Made by a program: the position numbers and the translations under genes. Source: Macquaria australasica (taxonomy: Eukaryota; Chordata; Actinopteri; Centrarchiformes; Percichthyidae). From it: a DNA stretch of 64,000 nt. The number at the start of each line of letters is the position of its first letter. Positions within the stretch are counted from its first letter, which is position 1. The stretch covers positions 682,001 to 746,000 of the forward strand of contig SEMN01000001.1 of assembly GCA_005408345.1 (NCBI GenBank), given 5' to 3'. A model generated the notes under the pieces. It saw only the letters and a program-made list of their open reading frames with translations, searched no databases and had not been told where the DNA came from. This document shows positions 53,622 to 64,000 of this stretch, piece after piece.

Positions 53622-56600
53622 GTAAGATCTTTCGTCCCTTACAATGTAACGTCATTTTATATAATTACAAAGGTCGGTAAACCTGGTGATTAGTGACCAC
53701 AACCACTATAATAACTCATATTTTGAGGGAAAAGTCTTTATGCACTTTCTCCTAATGTATGCCCATGCTATAAATTTACTATGGTAGTACGCATTTGCAT
53801 AATAATGTAGGCTATGTGTCCCTGTGTGTGAAATCAATTCTGTAGTGAATTCTGGCTAGAGTGAATCTATTTGTTTCACCCTGCACTTCTTGTGCGCATG
53901 TTTTGACCTTTGAGCGCACTTTGCCCCAAAATACCACTGTCATCAGTAAACCCAAACACTATTCCTAAGTAATTTAGTGCCTTTTATGTAGCGTTCACAT
54001 AAAAAAGTAGACATTTAACTCAACTCACACCACATAATCTGAAGTTTCAGCTAAATGCCTCCTTTTGAATTAGGGTGTCAACCTTGTTCTGTAAGCCTTC
54101 TTGCAACCTAAATGCAAAGCTTCTAGTTGACATTATCCAGAGCACCATAGGCTTCATATCCTGCTGAAGAGCATCTGTATACAGGACACGAAGCTGCTAA
54201 AAGACACAGTAACGACTGGTACAGTGATTTAACCTGTACATTTCCAGTTCAGGAACAAGTGTGTTGAAGTCTCACAGCTGGCCAATTATGTCTTCACAAC
54301 TTTAAATAGTGACAGCCTAATTGATAGCTTGCACAGTTAGAGCTGCTGTCTCTCTCTTGCTTCACTCTTCGCCCTCTTTCCTGGTAAAGTTCAAAGGTAG
54401 TCTCACTCACACTCGCTGTGTAAGAGCTGCTTAATAAGCGCAGGTGAGTCCTTTTGAAGAGCTGACTATACTAGTGTTGATGAACCTATTCTGATGTGAA
54501 TATGTGAAATTACCCAGGAGGCCTCATGCAGAAGCATAATGCCAAATCATAAAGCATGGAAGTACTCTTCACTGAACCCTCGCTTCAGATAAAAAAAAAT
54601 GTACTCTTGGGGTTGTAATTCAGCTCTTTTCTGATGAAAATGAACCCCTTTCAAGAATTTAACTGAATCATGCACAGTCTTTTTTATGTTATTGGTTTAC
54701 TGCCTAATTTCCCTCTTCAATAGGGGTGCCCCTGTCATCCACTGACAGTTTTTGTTTACTGAAAACTGATGAAACAAATTATTAAGTATCTCACCCTAAT
54801 GGCAGATTTTTAAAAATTGCTCAAGAACAAATGTGAGACTAAAAACATGCCAACAAGGATATCTTATGCAGTAAAATCTTCCACACTGTGCTGACCGGCT
54901 ATTTTGCTTTATGCTTTATCAGGCAACAATTAGGGCAGGAAATATGCATTTATTTGCATATTCCGCCACTATTTTTTAGCCAGTAGGATACAACCATACC
55001 CTGAGGATTAACCAAAACAACTACTCTCCTCTCATTTAAAGACATTATGAACCTCTCTTTGTATTTGTTCACATGGGAAAACATTTTTTCTTTTATGTGA
55101 GCTTTTTTTTTTTTGGGTTGTTTTTTTGTCAGATGGACACAACCATCTCTGGAGCATTTCAATGCAACCATGTCTTCAGAGAAAGACTCCCACGTTGTGC
55201 ACTCTAGCATGGATTCTTTTTTAAACTAAGGTTTAGGTAAGGTTCAGCTTATTCATAGCTCTGAATTGCCTTGAACCAAGGTTATGTATTTATTGAAGCT
55301 GTTAAAAAGAAGAACTCAAAAAGTGAAGATGTAAGAAACATTTGTAAATCAGGAGAAACATGTCAAGTGTGATTTCATTTTTGTGTAGCATAACTTACAA
55401 ACATCCTTATAATTATTATCTTATTGAACTTTATGCACGGTGACAGACTTAAGATAGCTGCATTCAGAGGATTTAATGTAATCAAACAGAAGTCTTCCCA
55501 CTTCTTGAGTGAGCAAGACAGAGATTATGGCTTATTAAAAAGAGAATTTGTTGTTGTAACCAGAGAGCATGTTTAACATATTTATCTCTGCTGCTTTTCA
55601 TTTTTACTACTGCATTGCTTGGATAGAACTTTTTTAAATATAAGACATGTGCGGTCTTGGGAGTACGTTTATCAAAAATATTATAGTAAGTGCATACAGC
55701 CACGTGGCCTCATTGAGAATCAAACAACAACTGTGGCAGTTTTTGTCCCACGTTAATTTCACACAGCACACGCACTGTATTCTATAAAAATCATCATATT
55801 AGATAAAATGACTTTTACCTCTTGGTGAAACACGCTTATCTGGCGACAGAGCCTGATTCAAGTACTCATTGTGCTTTTAAGAGGAAGCACTTGTGGCCTG
55901 GATGTTGAAGGAAAGGGTGATCATGTTGATTTGTTTGCTGAATTAGGACCAGGAGTCCACCAAAGAGCTCAGCAGATACATTTTGCATTCCAGGACGCAC
56001 AGTACACCTGTCAATCACATCCACAGTTTCAAGAACAACTGCCTGCAATCGGATACCTGACATTTCTTCGGTTTAATTACCTGTCTACAATTTGCCCCAC
56101 CTAGTAAAACAGATAAGACTATATAATAAAAAATGTAATTTTACAGCTTAATTAAAAATTCCCTGCTTAATTTCTGTTCAAGGTATTCTTGGATGTTGTT
56201 TCTTTATCTATTTCTAGGTATCCCATTGCCTACCTCTCCAGAAAGAGTTATATATTTGTATTTTCTTTTTCTGCCTTATAGCTGATCTCTCTCACTCAAA
56301 CAGCCCACTCAGCAGTTCAAAAACCACGCTAAACCCACAGTCGTGAACTCGAAGGACGGCTACTGTAAATTGAAACAACCCACTCAACAGTGTAGATGGG
56401 AAAACACCTGACTTAACAGTATATAAACAGTCACAGCAGAAGCAGAGGGTAGCATTACCCACTACAATTGTTGTAACTTTGCATAAGTCCCTGCTGTGGC
56501 GGACTGAACAAAGCAAAGTGACCGCTGAGGGTTGGAACACAATATTTCATCAGATGCCACGTTGGTGAGTGATGACTAACTGGGCTTTATTCTCACCTAC

Positions 56601-58142
56601 CCCCAAAAGTGATCTATGCATAATCATTCTGTAGTAAATATCATAGTACAGACTCATTATTATCAGACTGAATTGGCATCAAGATAATCTGTTAGTCACA
56701 CTTATCAAAACTCTGACGCATGTGTAACCAAGCTGTGTTAGGATTGCAGAGGGATTGCACATTACCTTTCTACCCTCTCACTTTTTTTTGTCTTTGCAAA
56801 GACCTCAATGTTTAATTTAAAGGGATTTCTCTCTCATCATGTGCCATTGTATGTCTGCAAGCTTGTGCTGCACACACACAATCACAAACATGCATGCATT
56901 CATGAGCCATTCAGAGCCATTAGTCCCCTGAAATGTGTCTTTTGAAAAGAAAAGGCTTTGACTCATACACAAGCACTCTAACATACAGATGTGTGCCTGC
57001 ATGCAAAAACACATAAAGCATATTCAGGAAGATACAGTGCAGTAGGTCTACTCATCTTATTGTGACATTATGCTGTCTGAATGTGTGAGTATGTGAAAAG
57101 TGCTTTGTACAGTTGTGTGGGGCAGAGGTTTTTGTCCCCTGAGATTTGTCTTTGAAGGAGCTTAGGTGGTGCAAACCTTCAAAGAGAGTTATACAGGATC
57201 ACACATTACAGAGACTCTCTTCACAGAGACTTTATTTACATCATATCTCCCCCCTCTCCCTCTCATTCCCTCTCCAGCTACTTTCCTCTAAAGCTCTCTG
57301 CCTCTACAAAAATAATGTTTAAAATATTCCTTAGTTAAGACTGAGGCCTGAAAAAAAAAACACTTTACCTAGTGCAGTGTTTCACATCCAGTCACGCTCA
57401 GCCTGCCTCTCTCCATTGTGCTGAAACACTCAACGTGAGGTCTTGTTTGTGCTTGGGAAATGTCATCAGCCCCACCCCAACAGTTGGAAGTGTTCCTGCT
57501 CCGCCCATTTTATCAAGGATGCTTTAGAAGCTGACTAACGGCAGAGAATCTGTGCCAGACTCAGAACTGTAATTTTCATCCTACAACTGTTATTGTGTCA
57601 CTTAGTAAAGTCTTGGTATTTTTTGAGGCTAGAAAGTAACCATTTAGATTTCGAATTTGTGGTTGCCTAACTAAAATTTGAAAATTTGCTTCAATGTTTT
57701 TCGGAGATGTGAGGTCCTGTCGACCAGGTGAGACCAGTTGGTCACCTCGGCAGCTAACAGGCCGGCTCCCTAGATGACTGAGGTCTAACGTCCATGGTCA
57801 TCCATGGCGAGAACAGCCCTGAGCTGGAATGTCAGCAAGGACACTGCTGCTCCAACTGCATATTGAGCTTACTGCGTCCTCTCGTTCTGCTTGAACTTGG
57901 CAAGTTCGAACTTTCAAGGACACGAGTCGGGACTTGCCGTACTCTGTATTGAGAAACGCCGCCAGTCTCTCTGTCTGGCTCTCTCCATGGTGCTGAAACA
58001 TTCAAACCTAGTCTCTCCCTGGACCTTTCTGTTCCTCCCTTTGGTCCTCTGTGACATCTACTGCTACTACTGTTCTGTCTTAGCTGTAGTTTAGTTAGCT
58101 GATTTCCAGATTGATAAAACATTAAAAAGTGATATTCATAGA

Positions 58143-58144
<2 letters not shown>

Positions 58145-58204
<60 letters not shown>
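58145..58204 (+). repeat. GA microsatellite, 60 bp
   Basis: Thirty uninterrupted AG units inside the mtnr1b intron. Confidence 0.95.
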
Positions 58205-58206
<2 letters not shown>

Positions 58207-58534
58207 AGCATGCACATGTGTATATCTGATCCGGTATAATTATACTTGTGAGGAGCAACTCTTGAAAGCCCAGGCACTCCCGACAACAATTTAGTTTGTG
58301 ACAGCTGGTCCTGACAGTTTAAAAGGCAGATTTCTCCTGGTTAAGATTAAGGACTTGGTTACAGATGGGTTTAGATTTACTGTAGGTGCATAGTGGTTGT
58401 GTTTGATGTACGATAAGTGTTAGCCCCCAGTGAATCAGCTCAAGTCAATACATTATCCTCAAACGTTTGCAAATGTGTGTGCACGTGAGAGAGTTTTTTA
58501 GTTCACTGGACAGTTGCTAAGTCTACATTTCACA

Positions 58535-58700
58535 TCTTTACATTTTAGGCATTCGGTTGACACATTAATCCAGAGTATCTCCCAGTGAATAAGTATGTAG
58601 GATTTCTGTCTCTTGCTCAGAGACGTTTTGACAGGACACACGGCTGCTGGCAGACTAGGGAATCTCTCTGAACACTGCCCTGTCTGTATTGATAATTGTT
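58535..58700 (+). repeat. Decayed teleost interspersed repeat
   Basis: TTTACATTTTAGGCATTCGG, then GACACATTAATCCAGAG and TTGCTCAGAGACGTTTTGAC. These resemble a common fish repeat that I remember as TTACATTTAGGCATTTAGCA, then ATCCAAAGCGACTTAC and TTGCTCAAGGACACTTTGAC. Diverged copy. Confidence 0.5.
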
Positions 58701-60658
58701 AGGAGATGTACATTAACTGCTGATGTAGTCATTGGGCTATTAACGGCTGTGACGTACAGTAATTTTAAGAGAATTAAGACAGACAGCTCTCCTCTTTTTA
58801 CAAGGAGAATGTCTGTTACATATTCACAAGTGATTCGTTTGGTGAATGTCAGCTAGAACTAAGCCTAGCTGAGCTATTTTAGCCCATTGTATAATTTTCC
58901 CAATATATTAGGCAATATTGCATTTGCACAAAAAATATGATATTACCAACTACTGAAAATCTTTCTTCCAATTTGCTTTAACATTAAAATACAATGTAAA
59001 TTACAGCCCTCTTGCAATTGTTTAATCTTGCTTTGCTTAATGGTGCAGAAATAACAGATTGCTTTCACACTGAAAATATATTTCAAAGTGACATAAGTGG
59101 TTAAAAGTAAGACTTCTTTCACTTAATTTGTAATTGCATCCTGTTGCCATTTTATGAGATTTATTCCTCCAAAACAAATTGAGAAACAACTAAGCAAGAG
59201 ATGAGCATGCAGAATTGGGAATCACAAGCCATCTACATGAGTGAGTAATGCAGTTGTTATAAGTGACTTCTCTTCCAGTTCATTGTTTATTTCCTCCTCC
59301 TTGAGCAATAATCACTCTTTGGTGGGTTTTAGACTGCTACGCACAAGATTGGTACAAGAAGCAAACCAGAAAACCATCCAAATCACATCAACAAGGTGTG
59401 AGGCGCAGGGTATGTACAGTATATAGCTGGTAGTTCCTTTTATATTTGTGTCTGTTTTTGATATGGAGCACTTTCCAACCTTGGTTTCAGTGTTTCAAAA
59501 GGTGCTGATTTACTTGCGTGCTACACAAGTACAGCTCTTGTTATTCCTGCCTCACTTATATCTAAGGCATGTAGGCCTACAGACTGCAGAAAAATTATTT
59601 TAACTAGGTAAGAATTCCCTAACCCTGACAGCATCTCTTCTCAACTCTTTGGTTTAATATGGACTTTAATATTCTGCTCATCACTTTTAAAACATAGTTA
59701 TGCCCTTCATTTCCACTATGACCCAGTAGGTATCCTCAGATCCTTGACTCCTTCTGGTTTCTACTATAATTTATGCCGCCGACCAAGGTTTTTTGCCATG
59801 GGGGCACTCAGTGTTTGATTTTAATTCATTAAAATCAAAACAGGAGATCAGCCAGCTGAACAGGTTGTCAGATCGATCAGATTTTCTTTCATCCTGAGGA
59901 GCTTTCTCAGCTTTCTGATGCACAGTTTAAAAAAAAAAAAAAAAGGTTCACCAAACCAGACAGCTGAAGACAGGCTCATACCATCCAACCAACCACCCTA
60001 TTGGAACCTTTTTATGTGCGTAACAGAGGAGATGGAGAAAAGGAGGCAGAGAGAGGGAGAGATCACAGAGCAGGCGGAATGAAAATGGAGGAGTGTTAAG
60101 CTGTAGCTCAAAAATAAAAGGGGAAGAGATTAGATACAGGGGCTGTGTTGCTAGTTCGATTTGAATGAATCAATTTACTTGTTATATTGAATCATTTGGA
60201 ATCACGCATTAAAATTGCATTTGACATCCCATTATACATCCCATTGTGACAAATATTAGCCACTTGGTCTAGTTTCATCATGCCGTTTCATGTAGAATCC
60301 ATAGGGGAGCTGAGTTGCCGCTGATCTACAATGCATGGAAGAAGAGTGTCTGCGGGGCTTTGGGGGATTTTCTGTATGTGTTGAGGCTTTGCCATATAAT
60401 TCTTTCATCATCTGGTTTTACTGTTTTTTTTGTCTTACTCAGTGTGTGTTTAGGCAGAAGTGAAGGTTGGACATGACTGCTGGGGATGTTTTCAGCAGCT
60501 TTAAGTGCTCTGGGAGTCTACATCTGCCTGAGCTGTGCCCAGGCACTGTCCTGTATCTTTTGGGTGAAGCATGACTTCTGTAATTCCCTTGAACACAGAC
60601 AGCTGGATAAAGGAAACAGGAGGAGCCCAGGCCAGCTAGATGGAGAGGAGCAAGGCTG

Positions 60659-60690
60659 GAGAGAGAGAGAGAGAGAGAGACAGAGAGAGA
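60659..60690 (+). repeat. GA microsatellite
   Basis: About 16 GA units with one C interruption, in the mtnr1b intron. Confidence 0.9.
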
Positions 60691-63398
60691 TACAAAAGGA
60701 AGGAACGGTTTGGAAACAGCTCAAAATCAGAAAAATGACAAGGACACAGGCTGTAAAATAGAGAAAGACAGCCCAACATTTAGATAAGAGAGGAAAAGGA
60801 CTAAAATCCCTGGCTATGAAAAGTAGGAGAGTGATGCTGTTTTATAAAGGGAAGAGGCACAGCCGAGACAATGTAAGAACTACTGTCATGTGTCATCACA
60901 ATCACCCAGTTGTTATCAGTACTTTAGTGCTGAGATGGGGGATGACTCAATAGCACAAGTTTGCACATATGCACGCACACACACAGCAACTGACAGAACG
61001 ATTTTCTTTACTCTCAATAACCATGAACATGATAGAGTGACCCATTTAATCTGCAAAGCAAGTGATCTGTAATTTCATTTCTATATTCCTTATCGAATCC
61101 CATAATGCCTGCTGTATCTCCCCATATCCATAATACATGCATTGTGATAATTTGAAGTGCATTATGTAACAGTTTCTCAAAACCCTCAAGGCAGCAGTGG
61201 GTGAAGAGGTGGAAGAAGCAAGGGATTTGCTGCGAGAGAAGGAGGAGAAAGAGAATGAAAGGAGGAGGGAGGTGAAATAGAGAAGACGTGAGAAATTAAG
61301 GGCAATCTAGGATGAGAAAATAGGAATAGGATAAGGGAGGGAGGGAGGTGTCGCAGGGATATGCAGAACTGTATTCATGTAAACAAGACAGACAAACACA
61401 ATGTTTGTTTGAGGCAGACGCAGTGAGAGACAGCGAAGCCACTTCCTAATCTGCTCCTGGATGCAACCCTACAGAGACGTAGATTAAGACTGGAAATGTA
61501 CATAAAGGTTTAGAGACCAAATGTGAAAAGTATCATACTGATTTTAAATACATCTGGGAAGTTATTTTATATTTCATTTATACAGGGATTTGTGTTCAGA
61601 TTGGGGTTTAATTATGACAGGATCAGTCTGGTTTCCGGTAGAAACTTTACAGGGGTGATGTTTGAACTGAAAACCCACACAGCACAACTGATATCATATC
61701 ACAAAGCCAAAGAAATCCTCGTGAAATGCACAACTTTATTTTTTAGAAAAAGTTCCAGCCAACTGTATCAGCACAAGATTGAGAGCTACACTTTGATGTG
61801 TTATACCCTGGTGCTGCTTAAATCATTCAAATGTTGTGTTGTGTCAGTCATATTTATGACACTGAGTGTTTTGCTTCAAAGAAAATTAAAAGATGAAAAG
61901 TGTTTAGTTTTCATTCAACTAGTTTTCTCTTTGGTAAACTCTGAAGCCATGCTAAATACAGTACAGCAGTTTAGATTCATCTCATTAGAAATGGGCACAT
62001 AATCAGTCTCTTCCAAAAAGAAACCATGGATTAAAGAGATATGTGTAAAGGGAACATCTGTTTCTGATTGATTTGAAATAAACCTGAATTGAATACTCAA
62101 TCAAATCGTATTGATTTCGACTCGTGAAAAGTCTAGTCTTTCAAACTCTAGTTGAAGATGCTCAAGGCTCCAGAGTCAAAATGGAAATTTTTCGTACATA
62201 AATGCATTTTTTCCTCACTTTCTCCTATTAAAAGTTTTTAAACTTTTCACTATACTTCTGATAGGTTTGCAGGTGAATGGGTTCAGAAGCCTGAGCAAAT
62301 GAGACAATGACAGTTGTTATTCTAATATGTCCATTAAAACAAGTTAAACTATTATAAAATTGATTTGGAAAGGCTCATCAGACTGCTCTCGGGACACATT
62401 CGTTTTACTAAAAATCACAGACAGAATTAAGTTAAATTAGCAGAAGGGGCATTTGTGAGTAAACACAGACAAAAAACAATCAAACAATCAAAGTCACTTT
62501 TCTCTCCTTTGGGGGCTACATGGGGTTTCTGTTCCTCTTTTTTCACAGCCCCCGATGTGAGCATGTTTGCAGCCCTGGTATGACTTGGCAACGGACAGAC
62601 AGTTTGAGTACTCAAATGTGGTGCATCCAAAATGCCAAGTTTGCTGATCAAACACAGAATGCCCAAAGAAATGAAAGCCCTTCAAAGGCTGCAGTCGGTC
62701 AACTGGACGGAATTCTGTAAGTTATGCCGTGAAAAGACAAGACAAAGATTTTACATAATGGAAGAGATTGTGCCTAAAAGACTGTTTTAGATGGTTTCAT
62801 AATCAATAATGTCAATAGTCATTTCTCCCTTTGTGCAGTACAGCTTTAATCTAGACTTTTATTTTCCCAATGTTCACTGTTATAATGATGAGCTAAGACA
62901 GCTTTCTGATTTAATCATCTGCTTTGCTTTACAGTCTAGCTTGCACTTCAAAGGTCAATCTCCTAGGACTAACCAGACTTAATGTCTTCCTGCTGTACTC
63001 AGTAGAAAAGCCAGTAAGCCACAGCATCACAGGATCATGTGGGTCCAACATGTAAATGTACCAAATCACAGATATAGTATAACACATTACTAAGAATCTA
63101 CAGTGCAGACGGGTAACCTCTTGTCCCCAGCACATGTTTGAGAGTTTGTGTTATAGGTAATATGTAACAAGCCTCCAATTTAAATTAATGTGTACTTTGC
63201 ACCAGCTTCTGTCTTAGATTTTCTAACTAGACGTTGAAGTACTGCAAATACCCTCTGAGGCAGACTGAGGTGTATCTGGTGTGAAACCTCACAGCCTGGT
63301 AGGCTTGGCAGCATCTGCTGCCAGACTGAGCAGAACGGCATTTTTAATGTGAAGGAATAGAGGGGAAAACGGACGAGGGCCGGTGTTGTGCATCCTAA

Positions 63399-63400
<2 letters not shown>

Positions 63401-63447
<47 letters not shown>
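63401..63447 (+). repeat. GT microsatellite, 47 bp
   Basis: Uninterrupted GT units followed by a G-rich stretch (GAGGTGGTGGGGTGGGGG). Confidence 0.95.
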
Positions 63448-63452
<5 letters not shown>

Positions 63453-64000
63453 TGGTGGGGTGGGGGTGCAGAGGGTTTGGCTTGCCTGAGGCAAAGTGTC
63501 AACAAAGTGCATTTTGAATGTGAATTGTTCTGACCTGAGTTCATCTCCACGCTCAAACAAAAGCTTACCAACAGATGGCAACGCCGTCGAATACACGCAT
63601 TATTTGTGGCCTTGTGGTGCACGCAAATAGTATCTCGTATGTTATTCACTGTAGAACATATTCAGGAAGATTTAATCTGGTTTGAGAGGCAGCTTGAGCT
63701 GGATTAACAGCCTTGCAAAAGATAATCAGTCGGCATTAATATCTATATTTGCCTTTGTAGCCTGATCAATAACTTGCTTCACTGATTTAACATACAGGCA
63801 GAAGTTTTCTAGTCCTAAACTCCCTAGAGCAACTCCCTGCAGTCTGTACATGCAAACAACAGTAGCCTCATAATATTCTCATACTGCTCACTAGGGGATG
63901 ATTTCATTATCTTTTGAATAACGTCAATATTACTCTCGAATATTAAATGTGCTTTGAGACAGCAGTGGATATTGCAAAGCCATGAGGCCTGTTGATCAAG

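Larger units (their letters stand above)
53622..64000 (+). other. mtnr1b: mtnr1b intron 1 (continues past window)
   Basis: 10.4 kb of intron. I looked for the exon 2 motifs of melatonin receptors (SLAVADL, NRYCYIC, NFRKEY type) in the open frames and found none. It holds the repeats listed separately, A- or T-runs (57350-57360, 59930-59944) and no recognisable gene. Confidence 0.7.

Noticed and set aside
53197..53655. 152-residue minus-strand frame over the mtnr1b exon
   Set aside because: It is an antisense shadow of a clear melatonin receptor exon.
61523..62002. 159-residue plus-strand frame
   Set aside because: It is an AT-rich chance frame inside the mtnr1b intron, with no domain, splice support or repeat match.
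53622..64000. Second exon of mtnr1b in this window
   Set aside because: None of the open frames carries the conserved helix 2-7 motifs, so the exon must lie beyond 64000.

Overview
This window is vertebrate nuclear DNA, most likely from a spiny-rayed (percomorph) teleost. The evidence is split genes with canonical GT-AG introns, long CA, GT and GA microsatellites, a teleost-type non-LTR retrotransposon fragment, and several interspersed repeats whose sequence I recognise from memory as abundant in percomorph genomes. No bacterial, viral or CRISPR features are present.

Positions 926-42686 (+ strand) hold the 3' three quarters of a giant FAT-family atypical cadherin gene. I could join 44 coding exons into one uninterrupted frame of 10,533 nt (3,510 residues plus stop). 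Every junction keeps phase and follows GT-AG. The order is the end of one cadherin repeat, 23 further cadherin repeats, a spacer, one EGF-like module, a laminin-G domain, three more EGF-like modules (the last a calcium-binding type), a single transmembrane helix and a cytoplasmic tail of about 520 residues. Four EGF modules, the tail motifs (CSVAPNLP, ASIVTVIRLVND) and a melatonin receptor next door point to FAT3 rather than FAT1, FAT2 or FAT4. The first ~1,000 residues lie upstream of the window. The second half of the tail is very divergent.

Positions 42687-53208 are a 10.5 kb intergenic stretch with repeats only: a decayed LINE tail, a long-arm inverted-repeat element with TTAA ends, a percomorph repeat and a short hairpin. 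At 53414-53621 (+) lies the first coding exon of a melatonin receptor, mtnr1b-like, with a candidate TATA box and E-box upstream. Its second exon is not in the window, so its intron runs past 64000. The order fat3 then mtnr1b in the same orientation matches human FAT3-MTNR1B as I recall it.

The two genes have no obvious shared function: one is a surface adhesion and planar-polarity protein, the other a Gi-coupled receptor. The most unusual things here are structural. An inverted-repeat element (77-913) has inserted inside the splice acceptor region of a fat3 exon. A second one (32594-33025) ends 37 bp before another exon. A LINE fragment and a tRNA-headed SINE-like unit share one target sequence. 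The cadherin region is split by many introns. The tail contains three consecutive frame-neutral cassette exons.
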